In this document: positions 1 to 6,139 of the stretch, piece by piece
Numbering within the stretch: position 1 is the stretch's first letter
Layout of the letters: each line of letters begins with the position of its first letter
Source: an uncultured Flammeovirgaceae bacterium
GTDB taxonomy: Bacteria; Bacteroidota; Bacteroidia; Cytophagales; Cyclobacteriaceae
Direction: 5' to 3'
Length of the DNA stretch: 7,775 nucleotides
NCBI GenBank assembly: GCA_937138955.1
Contig: CAKZPJ010000428.1
Location: forward strand, 1-7,775
Made by a program: the position numbers and the translations under genes
Notes under the pieces: model-generated
Databases searched by the model: none
What the model was told of the DNA's origin: nothing
What the model saw: only the letters and a program-made list of their open reading frames with translations

Positions 1-46
1 TGCAGTAGTGAGGAACTTGTTCGTCAGACTTTTTTTTGGTAGCCAT
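1..46 (-). CDS. N-terminal fragment of a gene leaving the left edge, possibly ClpX
   Basis: An ATG at 46-44 opens a minus-strand frame that stays open to the window edge and reads MATKKKSDEQVPHYC. The next codon begins with A, which would allow Ser. A short lysine-rich start followed by (H)YC-S is how ClpX proteins begin: their N-terminal zinc-binding domain starts with a CSFCG-type motif, and Bacteroidota ClpX often has a short basic leader. ClpX is the AAA+ unfoldase that feeds substrates to ClpP in the cytoplasm. Only 15 codons are visible, so the identity is a guess from the start pattern. No ClpP gene lies directly upstream, which is where it is commonly found; the upstream neighbour is an M61 peptidase. 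There is no clear Shine-Dalgarno. That a gene starts here is more likely than that it is clpX. Confidence 0.4.
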   Translation of the reverse strand, partial: MATKKKSDEQVPHYC

Positions 47-190
47 AATGGTAATAGGTTAGAGTTGATGACTTGAGAACAGTATTTTAAGGACAATATC
101 GCAAAAGAAATAATTATCACTACTATCATGATAAATAGCATAGCCACATCAAAATTTACAGCTACTCCTCAATAATCAGGTACCATATTA

Positions 191-235
191 ATTGTTGACT
201 ATTGTTGCTGTAAGATGTAGTAAATATTAGTAAAT
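191..235. repeat. Two pairs of short direct repeats with 10-bp period
   Basis: ATTGTTG occurs at 191-197 and 201-207, and TAGTAAAT occurs at 218-225 and 228-235. Both pairs are spaced exactly 10 bp, about one helical turn. They lie in the 276-bp non-coding stretch (47-322) between the end of the M61 peptidase and the start of the left-edge gene. A six-base inverted pair (TACCAT at 181-186, ATGGTA at 234-239) brackets them. They could be binding sites upstream of the left-edge gene, but such short repeats in AT-rich DNA can arise by chance. The rest of 47-322 shows no gene; it holds only small palindromes (TATCATGATA at 124-133, AGCAGGCTGCT at 275-285). Confidence 0.4.
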
Positions 236-322
236 GGTATTCGTGGTTTGTAACCAAGAGTATCCATTAAACTTAGCAGGCTGCTTTATGACGTAAAAAA
301 CTTAATTGGGTCGTTAGGTTTA

Positions 323-2044
323 TTACCAACTGCAACTCAACCAATTCTCAAAAACTTGCTTCTCTGCTTCGGTAGCATCGTCGCGCTGGGCGATGGTGTA
401 TACTTTGAAGTAGCGGTCTTCTTGGGTGGTTAATTCTAACGTGCGGGTTTGCTGGTTTCGGACTATATCTAATTTTACGGTTTGATGCCCTGCTAGCAAC
501 TCTTCTACGCTATCCTGTATCTGAGTGCCATTGATAACCAATAGCTCGTCATTAAGAGCCAAGTGTTCATCCGCTACTGAACCAAATTCAATACGCTGGA
601 CCAGCCATTTTTCGCCCACTTTGTTCGCTCGAAACCCAAATGTTCCTTCGGAATGTAGCGCGTTTTCAGCGATATCTAATTGGCAGCCAACCTTGTACAG
701 CAGTTGGTTCAGCGTAATCTCCATCGGTTCTTTACCGTAAATAAACCGATCGAAATAGTTGTCAATCTGACCGCCCGAGAGATCGTCTACCAGTTTTTGT
801 ACATCAGCCAGATGATAACCACATTCCTGCTTCCCAAAATAATCCCACAAATAGCGCATAAAGGTATCAAGCGAATGTTCTTGCTCAGTACAGTCTCGCA
901 GGGTTAGATCTAATATTAGGCTAACCAAAGCACCTTTCACGTAAATAGAAACCTTGCGGTGCGGAATTCCGGCGCTGTAGCCATCAAGCCACAAATCAAA
1001 AGAAGACTCTACCAGCGAATGATTGAAGCGACCAAAATTCTCAAAGTGACGTTTGAAGAGTTTATTTAGCTCCAGAAAGTATTCTTCCTTGGTAATCACG
1101 CCACTACGTACCAAAAATAGGTCACCGTAGTAAGTAGTTACTCCCTCAGCAATAAATCCAGTAGGAAAATAATTCTCTTGGGTGTAATCATAGGGACACA
1201 TCTCCTTCGGCCGGATACGAATAATATTCCAGGTATGAAACAGCTCATGAGAACTCACCCCCAGGAAATCGGCATATGTTGTACTGTTCTCTACAATCCC
1301 TTCACTCGGGCCTAAAGCAATCACCGTAGAGTTAAAATGCTCTACTCCGTGATACGCCCGATAGGGCAAAAACTGATACAAAAAATGATATTCATCAGCC
1401 GGAAATTCACCCATCATCTGTATCTGATTCTGGGTAAATGCTCGGAAACGGTTGATGGTCTGTTCCTCATTCAGCAGGCATTGGCCCTGAAACCAAAGAT
1501 GAAAGCGGTGACCCGCCACTTCGTATTGCCAATGGGTCAGAGTAGGACTGGCAATGAGTGGGCTTTCGGCCAGATGATAGAAGCTAGGGGCTTCCAGGGT
1601 ATGCGTATCCAACTTTTTAAGTCCGCACGCAATTTCATACTCCTGTGGTATTTTCAGATTAATATGGTAAGGTAGATCCAGTTGTTCTTCAGAGTAGAGC
1701 ATACAATTCACAAAATTAATGTACAGTTGCTCATCATCCAGGTAGGTGCTACCTGCGTTCATTTCCGCCGCGTAGTAGTTATATTTCACTTGTATACTTT
1801 CAATACTTTCAGTATCTACTTCCCAGCGATCTTTGGTTACTTTGCGGAAGGGGACAAGCTGTCCGTTAGCATCGGTAACCGTAAATTTCTGAATGTTTTT
1901 AGCAAAGTTTCCTAGTTCGTAGCGACCTGGTCGCCAAGCCGGAAGCTGCAAGTAGGTTTTATCCTGATCCAAATCAGAGAACGTAAGTTCAAAATCAAGC
2001 CAGTGCTGATGTGGCTTTTGGTAAGATACGGTGCAGTTAATCAT
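323..2044 (-). CDS. M61-family metallopeptidase with C-terminal PDZ domain
   Basis: The 573-residue product belongs to the M61 (glycyl aminopeptidase-like) zinc peptidases. The N-terminal beta domain carries the family signature around residues 34-51 (LPAWRPGRYELGNFAKNI). The zinc site HELFH is at residues 266-270, followed by TWN. The downstream glutamate in GFIAEG (E300) is the expected third zinc ligand, in a GFxxEGxxxYY context typical of M61. A PDZ-like domain occupies roughly residues 470-545, usual for the family, and may bind substrate C-termini. No signal peptide or transmembrane segment is visible at the N-terminus, so the enzyme is probably cytoplasmic as encoded. Length is normal for a PDZ-containing M61 protein and no catalytic residue is missing. 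The ATG at 2044 sits directly before the conserved N-terminal beta strands, and no better upstream start is seen. It is divergent from crcB. The physiological substrate cannot be told from sequence; family members release N-terminal Gly/Ala residues or act as general peptidases. Confidence 0.93.
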   Translation of the reverse strand: MINCTVSYQKPHQHWLDFELTFSDLDQDKTYLQLPAWRPGRYELGNFAKNIQKFTVTDANGQLVPFRKVTKDRWEVDTESIESIQVKYNYYAAEMNAGSTYLDDEQLYINFVNCMLYSEEQLDLPYHINLKIPQEYEIACGLKKLDTHTLEAPSFYHLAESPLIASPTLTHWQYEVAGHRFHLWFQGQCLLNEEQTINRFRAFTQNQIQMMGEFPADEYHFLYQFLPYRAYHGVEHFNSTVIALGPSEGIVENSTTYADFLGVSSHELFHTWNIIRIRPKEMCPYDYTQENYFPTGFIAEGVTTYYGDLFLVRSGVITKEEYFLELNKLFKRHFENFGRFNHSLVESSFDLWLDGYSAGIPHRKVSIYVKGALVSLILDLTLRDCTEQEHSLDTFMRYLWDYFGKQECGYHLADVQKLVDDLSGGQIDNYFDRFIYGKEPMEITLNQLLYKVGCQLDIAENALHSEGTFGFRANKVGEKWLVQRIEFGSVADEHLALNDELLVINGTQIQDSVEELLAGHQTVKLDIVRNQQTRTLELTTQEDRYFKVYTIAQRDDATEAEKQVFENWLSCSW

Positions 2045-2092
2045 AGATTATAAAGATAATTTTAAGATGTAGTGTTTGAATTTCGACGTATT

Positions 2093-2127
2093 CCTGTGTT
2101 CTTGTGTTCAGGTTTTGGGGTTTTGAG
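2093..2127. repeat. Low-complexity GT-rich tandem repeats in the M61/crcB gap
   Basis: The stretch contains TGTGTTCT followed by TGTGTTCA, then two near copies of GGTTTTG in a row. On the minus strand it is a run of ACACAAG and CCCCAAAA-like units, giving a strongly strand-asymmetric pattern unlike the flanking DNA. It lies within the predicted untranslated leader of the peptidase mRNA, where it would be a C/A-rich, weakly structured RNA. Function is unknown; it may be a decayed microsatellite. Confidence 0.4.
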
Positions 2128-2139
2128 TTCTAAGCTGAC

Positions 2140-2147
2140 CAAACATA
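2140..2147 (-). promoter_or_regulatory. Candidate -7 element for the M61 peptidase gene
   Basis: On the minus strand this reads TATGTTTG, an exact match to the Bacteroidota -7 consensus TAnnTTTG. It would place transcription start near 2133 and give a leader of about 90 nt before the peptidase ATG. A TTG at the expected -33 distance (19 bp upstream) is not present, so the promoter is only partly supported. It sits 17-24 bp before the divergent crcB start. Confidence 0.35.
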
Positions 2148-2163
2148 CACGAACGCGCGAAAA

Positions 2164-2538
2164 ATGAACTGGGATTTTATTTGGGTAGGTATTGGTGGAT
2201 TTCTAGGAAGTATAGCTCGCTATGGTGTCGGGCTGGGGGTGAACCGCTACTGGAATAATGCTTTTCCGTTAGGCACTTTTCTCGTTAATGTAGCGGGGTG
2301 CTTTCTGATTGGTCTATTGTTTGGCGGATGGCTTAAAGGCTATCTGACTGATACCCATAGTCGCTTATGGATTGCCGGATTCTGCGGTGGATTCACAACT
2401 TTTTCCTCGTTTTCTTACGAAGCGCTTACTTTATTAGAGAATGGAAAAATTGTGCCCTGGGGAATGTACGTCTTAAGCAGCGTAGTTCTGGGAATGCTGG
2501 CCACTTGGGGAGGAATAACTATAATTCGGCTAAATTAA
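2164..2538 (+). CDS. crcB: Fluoride efflux channel CrcB/FluC
   Basis: A 124-residue, four-helix membrane protein of the CrcB/Fluc family. It forms dual-topology dimers that passively export fluoride from the cytoplasm. Diagnostic motifs are all present: GGFLGSIARY (11-20) in helix 1, GTFLVNVAGCF (37-47) with the pore asparagine N42 in helix 2, and GGFTTFSSFS (75-84) at the broken helix 3. The last motif contains the phenylalanines F80 and F83 of the fluoride pathway and the Thr/Gly backbone of the central sodium site. Length is standard and the protein appears complete. The ATG at 2164 lies just before helix 1 in the usual position; there is no Shine-Dalgarno, as is normal in Bacteroidota. 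I see no fluoride riboswitch in the 119-bp upstream gap, so expression may be constitutive. A single crcB copy is visible here; some species carry tandem heteromeric pairs, which this is not. Confidence 0.96.
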   Translation: MNWDFIWVGIGGFLGSIARYGVGLGVNRYWNNAFPLGTFLVNVAGCFLIGLLFGGWLKGYLTDTHSRLWIAGFCGGFTTFSSFSYEALTLLENGKIVPWGMYVLSSVVLGMLATWGGITIIRLN

Positions 2539-2552
2539 ACCTGTTGTCGCTC

Positions 2553-3182
2553 TTATTTACTATAGTTATGCCGACGTAAGTCTTTCACAAACTGCGACCA
2601 GCGCATTGGGTTTAGAAAGTTGTTGGGAGGAACCAGTCCCCATTGGGCGTTATACATACGGGTGATACCTTCGGTTGGGTTTGTAGGTTGGTACTTACCT
2701 AAAATAATGTCCTCTTCTAAAATAGCTCCAAGTTCTGACCGTAAGTCTTCGGTTCTTTCCTCAAAGTCAAGTTGACGATCGCTGAACGATTCCATAAATT
2801 CGCTGGTGGTAGGTAGCGAATAGACCAATACTTCTTCCAAAACAATGGTATCTCGCACCATCCCCTGCACTACCGAGTACTGTTGGCCTTCCAAGAAGTC
2901 AGGCACCACAAACCGAGCGGTTTTATAACCCACATTAGAGAAAACAATGGTATCTTTGGGGAAGACGTCAAGACTAAAGTATCCCACACTGTCACTAATA
3001 GTGCCTTCGGAGAGTTGATTGTCGTAGACGGTAACGTAAGGTAAAGCGGTGATGCTATCCATTGAAAAAACTACTCCGCTAATCGTAATAGGATCGTTAC
3101 TGCCGAGGTCGCTAATATCTTGAGCGTTGGTAGTCAAGATAGTTAGGTAAGCAATTGCTGAAAAAATAAATATGCGAGTCAT
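2553..3182 (-). CDS. Exported protein with carboxypeptidase-D regulatory-like domain
   Basis: The 209-residue product begins with a classical signal peptide: short basic start, hydrophobic residues 4-18, and TNAQD with likely cleavage after A20 or Q21. No lipobox cysteine is seen, so it is probably periplasmic or attached outside, not a lipoprotein. Residues about 32-118 resemble the carboxypeptidase-D regulatory-like (CarboxypepD_reg-like) beta-sandwich common in Bacteroidota, with the pattern SGVVF...LPYVTVYD...GTISDSVGYFSLDV...DTIVFSNVGYKT. In large proteins this fold precedes TonB-dependent receptors; here it is free-standing. The C-terminal part (about 130-209) is charged, then rich in Asn/Pro/Trp, and is not recognised. 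Small stand-alone proteins of this type are frequent in Bacteroidota and mostly uncharacterised. The gene is convergent with crcB with only 14 bp between stop codons. The start is supported by the intact signal peptide. No enzymatic function is implied. Confidence 0.82.
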   Translation of the reverse strand: MTRIFIFSAIAYLTILTTNAQDISDLGSNDPITISGVVFSMDSITALPYVTVYDNQLSEGTISDSVGYFSLDVFPKDTIVFSNVGYKTARFVVPDFLEGQQYSVVQGMVRDTIVLEEVLVYSLPTTSEFMESFSDRQLDFEERTEDLRSELGAILEEDIILGKYQPTNPTEGITRMYNAQWGLVPPNNFLNPMRWSQFVKDLRRHNYSK

Positions 3183-3222
3183 GACCCTAATCTGATGATA
3201 ATACCTAAAATAAAAAAATCAA

Positions 3223-3243
3223 CCCTAAAAATAATTTCTAGGG
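3223..3243 (-). terminator. Terminator-like hairpin upstream of the exported-protein gene
   Basis: CCCTA...TAGGG arms enclose a further AAA/TTT pairing (nine pairs with one A-C mismatch and a three-base loop). On the minus strand the hairpin is followed directly by TTGATTTTTTTATTTT (3222-3207), as in an intrinsic terminator. It ends about 25 nt before the minus-strand ATG at 3182, inside the likely leader, with no minus-strand gene upstream that it could terminate. It could be a leader attenuator, the end of a small RNA, or a weak stop for read-through transcription. The stem is short and A/T-rich in its upper part, so strength is uncertain. Confidence 0.35.
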
Positions 3244-3287
3244 CTGATCTTTAAGAAGTATTAAGTTAAGGGTGAAATTCAAGACAA

Positions 3288-3311
3288 ATTATCCTTATCA
3301 AGAAGGATAAT
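3288..3311. repeat. Perfect 9-bp inverted repeat with 6-nt loop
   Basis: ATTATCCTT (3288-3296) and AAGGATAAT (3303-3311) are exact reverse complements separated by ATCAAG. Neither strand has a T-run after it, so it is not an intrinsic terminator. It lies about 85 bp upstream of the candidate kinase promoter and about 105 bp upstream of the exported-protein start. This suits an operator for a dimeric regulator or a structured RNA element. Confidence 0.5.
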
Positions 3312-3393
3312 CTGAATGGTGTCGCTTATTGTTTCAAGTAAGGTTGTACTTGCACTTAAACTAGTAAGAAAAAAAGTGCCAGTTCTAGGGTAA

Positions 3394-3423
3394 TTGCATA
3401 ATATTCTGTTAATCAGACTTTTG
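3394..3423 (+). promoter_or_regulatory. Candidate Bacteroidota promoter for the hybrid kinase
   Basis: TTG at 3394-3396 is followed by exactly 19 bp and then GACTTTTG at 3416-3423. This matches the Bacteroidota housekeeping pattern TTG-N19-TAnnTTTG with one mismatch (G for the first T). Predicted start of transcription is near 3430, giving a leader of roughly 155 nt before the kinase ATG at 3585. Confidence 0.4.
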
Positions 3424-3461
3424 TAAGAATTAACTCAATAAAGTAATAAAATATTTCGTAG

Positions 3462-3581
3462 GAATTAGCAACACCCGCTACTCATTATGGGGAATTATTC
3501 CTCAATTTCGCCAATGAAGCCACCCAGATAGAACTGTTTTCTTTGATGGTACGTATTTTTCTCAGTGAATTGTTAAATTAG
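3462..3581 (+). pseudogene. Short coding-like fragment resembling part of a SusD-type protein
   Basis: A plus-strand frame open from after a TAG at 3459-3461 to a TAG at 3579-3581 reads, in part, THYGELFLNFANEATQIEL and then LMVRIFLSELLN. The pattern YxELxLNFA...NEA recalls the conserved segment of SusD/RagB-family proteins (RYAEL-LNFAEAANEA), as if three residues (EAA) had been lost. A later VR-containing stretch sits where SusD proteins have a Val-Arg motif. The DNA here is more GC-rich than its AT-rich surroundings. It has no convincing start, is far too short for SusD, and no SusC partner is present, so at best it is a decayed remnant. It is in the same frame as the kinase and ends one codon before the kinase ATG. 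Chance resemblance is quite possible. Confidence 0.22.
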
Positions 3582-3584
3582 TCT

Positions 3585-6134
3585 ATGGGTTCTAAAAGGT
3601 CATCTACACTACGTTCCAAGGTAGTAATTGGGTTTGTACTGGTTTTTTCAGCTTTGCTCTTTGCGGCCTATATCTCCTACGAAAGCTTCACCGAACTACA
3701 GCAGGCTTCTCAAACCATCTCTCAACCTGATCAGAAAATTAAGCGGATTGATAGCATTCTTATAGCGGTTACCACCACTGAAAATACGCTTCAAGAGTAT
3801 TCAGTACTTAGTTCATCTGATAAATTAGGTGAAGCTTCTAAAAAATTGGGTCTGTACTACGAACAAATTAAAGAAGTAGAGAGAATTATTGGCTCGCTAG
3901 AGAGTGAGACGGAGAATGAAGAATATACGCTAGACTCGGTGGTAAACTTGATTCGCGATAAGCTAGTGAGTTTAGATGCTTTTCGGGAGATTGAAGAACA
4001 GCGGGACGATTTTGATTTCTACAATCAGGCTTTGTCCGAACTGGAAAGCGAAGTTTCTACGATAGCATCTCGACGTAATGCGCCTCATTTTCTGGAAGAT
4101 ACTGCTCGGCAAAATATTGATATTCGGATAGATAATCAGGATTTTATACGTGAGTATTTCTCTCGAGAGAAGGAGGGGCAACCTTTTGCCGATGTTGAGC
4201 AAAAAGAAATCACATTGTCTCCTGATTCCGTTCGGCAATTGTTACGCCAAGTGCGCAATGGTCAGACTAGGCGTCAACAGCAAATGGATCAACAAGAATT
4301 AACTTACCTCCAGAATAACGCCCAAGTAATGGGTAGTATCTACGAGCTGGTGGGACAACTCAAAGAGCAGGAACAGTCTCGTTCGCAAGAGCGAGTGTCC
4401 GAAGCTCGTTCGGCTATGGATGAAGCCATCATTCGAATTGCCATTATCCTAATCGTAGCTTTCTTAAGTACGATTCTTATTGTCTATCTGATCTTAGCTG
4501 ATATCACTCGTAGTGAGTTTTACCGTAATAGACTGTTGGTCGCCAAATCAAATGCTGAACGTTTGGCGCGGGTTAAAGAGGATTTTTTAGCTAATATGAG
4601 CCACGAAATTCGTACTCCGCTCACCGCTATTTTGGGGTTTACAGAGCAGCTTAAATTTTCTCAACTTAATACTAAGCAGCAAAAGTACGTAGGCGCCTTA
4701 GATAGTTCTTCCCGGCACTTAATGTCTTTGGTGAATGATATTCTAGATTTTTCTAAAATTGAGGCAGGTAAAATTAGTTTCGAAAATGAACCTTTTGATG
4801 TAGTACGGCTAATTAGCGAGGTAAAGCATGATCTGGAGTTAATGGCGGATGAAAAACGGTTGGATCTACGCTACAGTATCAGAGGGGATGAACACAAATA
4901 TCTGCTGGGTGATGCTTTTCGGCTGAAACAGGTACTGTATAACTTGGTATCAAATGCACTGAAGTTTACTCATCAGGGTGAAGTGCTTATTATGGCTAAA
5001 TTAGCGTCAGTATCAAACCAAAAAACGGAGCTAACCCTAGAAGTAATTGATACCGGTATTGGGATTCCCAAAGAGAAACAAGCCTCTATTTTTGATGCTT
5101 TTCACCAGTCTGATCTGTCAACTACGCGTAAATACGGCGGAACTGGTCTGGGACTGGCAATATGCAAAAAAATTGTAGAGGGGCAGGGAGGGAGCTTATC
5201 CGTAGATAGTAATGAGGAAGCTGGTAGTATCTTTCGGGTTATTATTCAGTACAGTGCGGCATCAGATATCATTGTTGATGAAAATGCTGAAGAAAAGAAT
5301 ACGTTTGATCTACTATATCCCGATGGGGAAGCTCTGATAATTGATGATAATCCATTAAACGTTACGCTGCTAGAATTGGCGTTGAGTGCGCGAGACATAA
5401 AATCAGTTTGCTGTCATTCGGGACAAGAGGCACTAGAGGCAGCAGAAGAGCAGGTTTTTGATCTTATCTTCTGTGATCTACATATGCCGGAAATGGACGG
5501 CGCTCAGGTAATTCAGGCACTGGAAGAAAACCCCTTAGTGAAATCCTATTCTACTCCTATCATTGCTTTTACCGCTAATATCCGAACCGAAGAGAGGCTG
5601 AAGTATGAGAAGATTGGAGTACAAGATTTTTTGCTAAAACCTTTTAGTCAACTTCAGCTAGGTAAGTTACTCCAAAAGTATTTATCAGAAATAAGCATAG
5701 AACCAAGCAAAAGTTCAATGGCACCACCTCAGGCCGAGTCGCTGCCTCAAGATCAACCTGAATCCGTAATCTCTCTAGATAATGTTCGTCAGTTTACGGG
5801 TAATGATACTGAAGCCTTAACTCTTTATCTCAAAACCTTTATCCATACCGCTCAAGAAGCTGACCAACAACTTCGGTTAGCACTAAAAGAAGAGTCGGCC
5901 GAACGGGTTTCATTTTACGCTCATAAGTTAGTATCGCAGGTAGAACTGCTTCAATCGGTAGAGTTAACCCGACAGCTAAAGTACCTAGAAAGCACTGCTT
6001 CTTCTACTTCGTGGGATAATCAGTTAGCAACGGGAGTAGAGAAAGCAATCATTATGATTAATACCTTGATACGTTTGATAAACAAAGAAGTATCGGCAGT
6101 AGAATCATCCGCGGTAGATGTAGATAGCGAGTAG
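3585..6134 (+). CDS. Membrane hybrid sensor histidine kinase (HisKA-HATPase-REC-HPt)
   Basis: The 849-residue product has transmembrane helix 1 at about 13-31, an extracytoplasmic region of about 250 residues rich in Glu/Gln/Ser with coiled-coil character, and helix 2 at about 283-305. No HAMP or PAS domain follows. The H-box is NMSHEIRTPLTAILGF with phospho-acceptor H340. The ATPase has N453/N457 (NLVSNALKF), the G1 box DTGIGIP (489-495) and the G2 box GGTGLGLAI (518-526). A receiver follows with acidic pair D587/D588, phospho-acceptor D631 (CDLHMPEMDG), T663 and K685. A C-terminal HPt domain (about 735-840) has AHKL with H780. All catalytic residues are present, so it should autophosphorylate and run an internal relay. 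The HPt lacks the usual K and G after the histidine (AHKLVSQ instead of AHxLKG). The ATG at 3585 is fixed by an in-frame TAG at 3579-3581. The convergent NtrC-type regulator 5 bp downstream is the likely output. The stimulus is unknown; the sensor region matches no ligand-binding domain I recognise. Confidence 0.95.
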   Translation: MGSKRSSTLRSKVVIGFVLVFSALLFAAYISYESFTELQQASQTISQPDQKIKRIDSILIAVTTTENTLQEYSVLSSSDKLGEASKKLGLYYEQIKEVERIIGSLESETENEEYTLDSVVNLIRDKLVSLDAFREIEEQRDDFDFYNQALSELESEVSTIASRRNAPHFLEDTARQNIDIRIDNQDFIREYFSREKEGQPFADVEQKEITLSPDSVRQLLRQVRNGQTRRQQQMDQQELTYLQNNAQVMGSIYELVGQLKEQEQSRSQERVSEARSAMDEAIIRIAIILIVAFLSTILIVYLILADITRSEFYRNRLLVAKSNAERLARVKEDFLANMSHEIRTPLTAILGFTEQLKFSQLNTKQQKYVGALDSSSRHLMSLVNDILDFSKIEAGKISFENEPFDVVRLISEVKHDLELMADEKRLDLRYSIRGDEHKYLLGDAFRLKQVLYNLVSNALKFTHQGEVLIMAKLASVSNQKTELTLEVIDTGIGIPKEKQASIFDAFHQSDLSTTRKYGGTGLGLAICKKIVEGQGGSLSVDSNEEAGSIFRVIIQYSAASDIIVDENAEEKNTFDLLYPDGEALIIDDNPLNVTLLELALSARDIKSVCCHSGQEALEAAEEQVFDLIFCDLHMPEMDGAQVIQALEENPLVKSYSTPIIAFTANIRTEERLKYEKIGVQDFLLKPFSQLQLGKLLQKYLSEISIEPSKSSMAPPQAESLPQDQPESVISLDNVRQFTGNDTEALTLYLKTFIHTAQEADQQLRLALKEESAERVSFYAHKLVSQVELLQSVELTRQLKYLESTASSTSWDNQLATGVEKAIIMINTLIRLINKEVSAVESSAVDVDSE

Positions 6135-6139
6135 GTAGT

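Larger units (their letters stand above)
3183..3584. other. 402-bp intergenic region between divergent genes
   Basis: This stretch separates the start of the exported protein (minus) from the start of the hybrid kinase (plus), so it should hold both promoters. It contains two inverted repeats (3223-3243 and 3288-3311), one good candidate promoter for the kinase (3394-3423), a small dyad GGAATTATTCC (3491-3501) and a more GC-rich, coding-like fragment (3462-3581). No complete gene, tRNA or sigma-54 -24/-12 site was found. Confidence 0.7.

Noticed and set aside
301..317. Terminator for the M61 peptidase (CTAA...TTAAG followed by a T-run on the minus strand)
   Set aside because: The possible stem is only about four A/T-rich pairs with a bulge; too weak to call despite the T-run at 294-300 (read on the minus strand).
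525..1915. Several plus-strand frames of 70-112 codons inside the M61 peptidase gene
   Set aside because: They are antisense shadows of a clearly coding minus-strand gene and their translations show no domain pattern.
2045..2163. Fluoride riboswitch (crcB motif) upstream of crcB
   Set aside because: The conserved GGCGATGG-type start and CCGAAAC-like core of that riboswitch class are absent from the gap.
3316..3393. A 25-codon plus-strand ORF (MVSLIVSSKVVLALKLVRKK...) in the intergenic region
   Set aside because: Too short, no ribosome-binding signal, no family pattern, and it ends upstream of the candidate kinase promoter.
3183..3584. Sigma-54 (-24/-12) promoter for the kinase or the exported protein
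   Set aside because: No GG-N10-GC pair in a TGGC...TTGC context was found on either strand here or in the other intergenic gaps.
3972..4238. An 88-codon minus-strand frame inside the kinase sensor region
   Set aside because: Antisense shadow of the kinase reading frame; no start signal or recognisable product.
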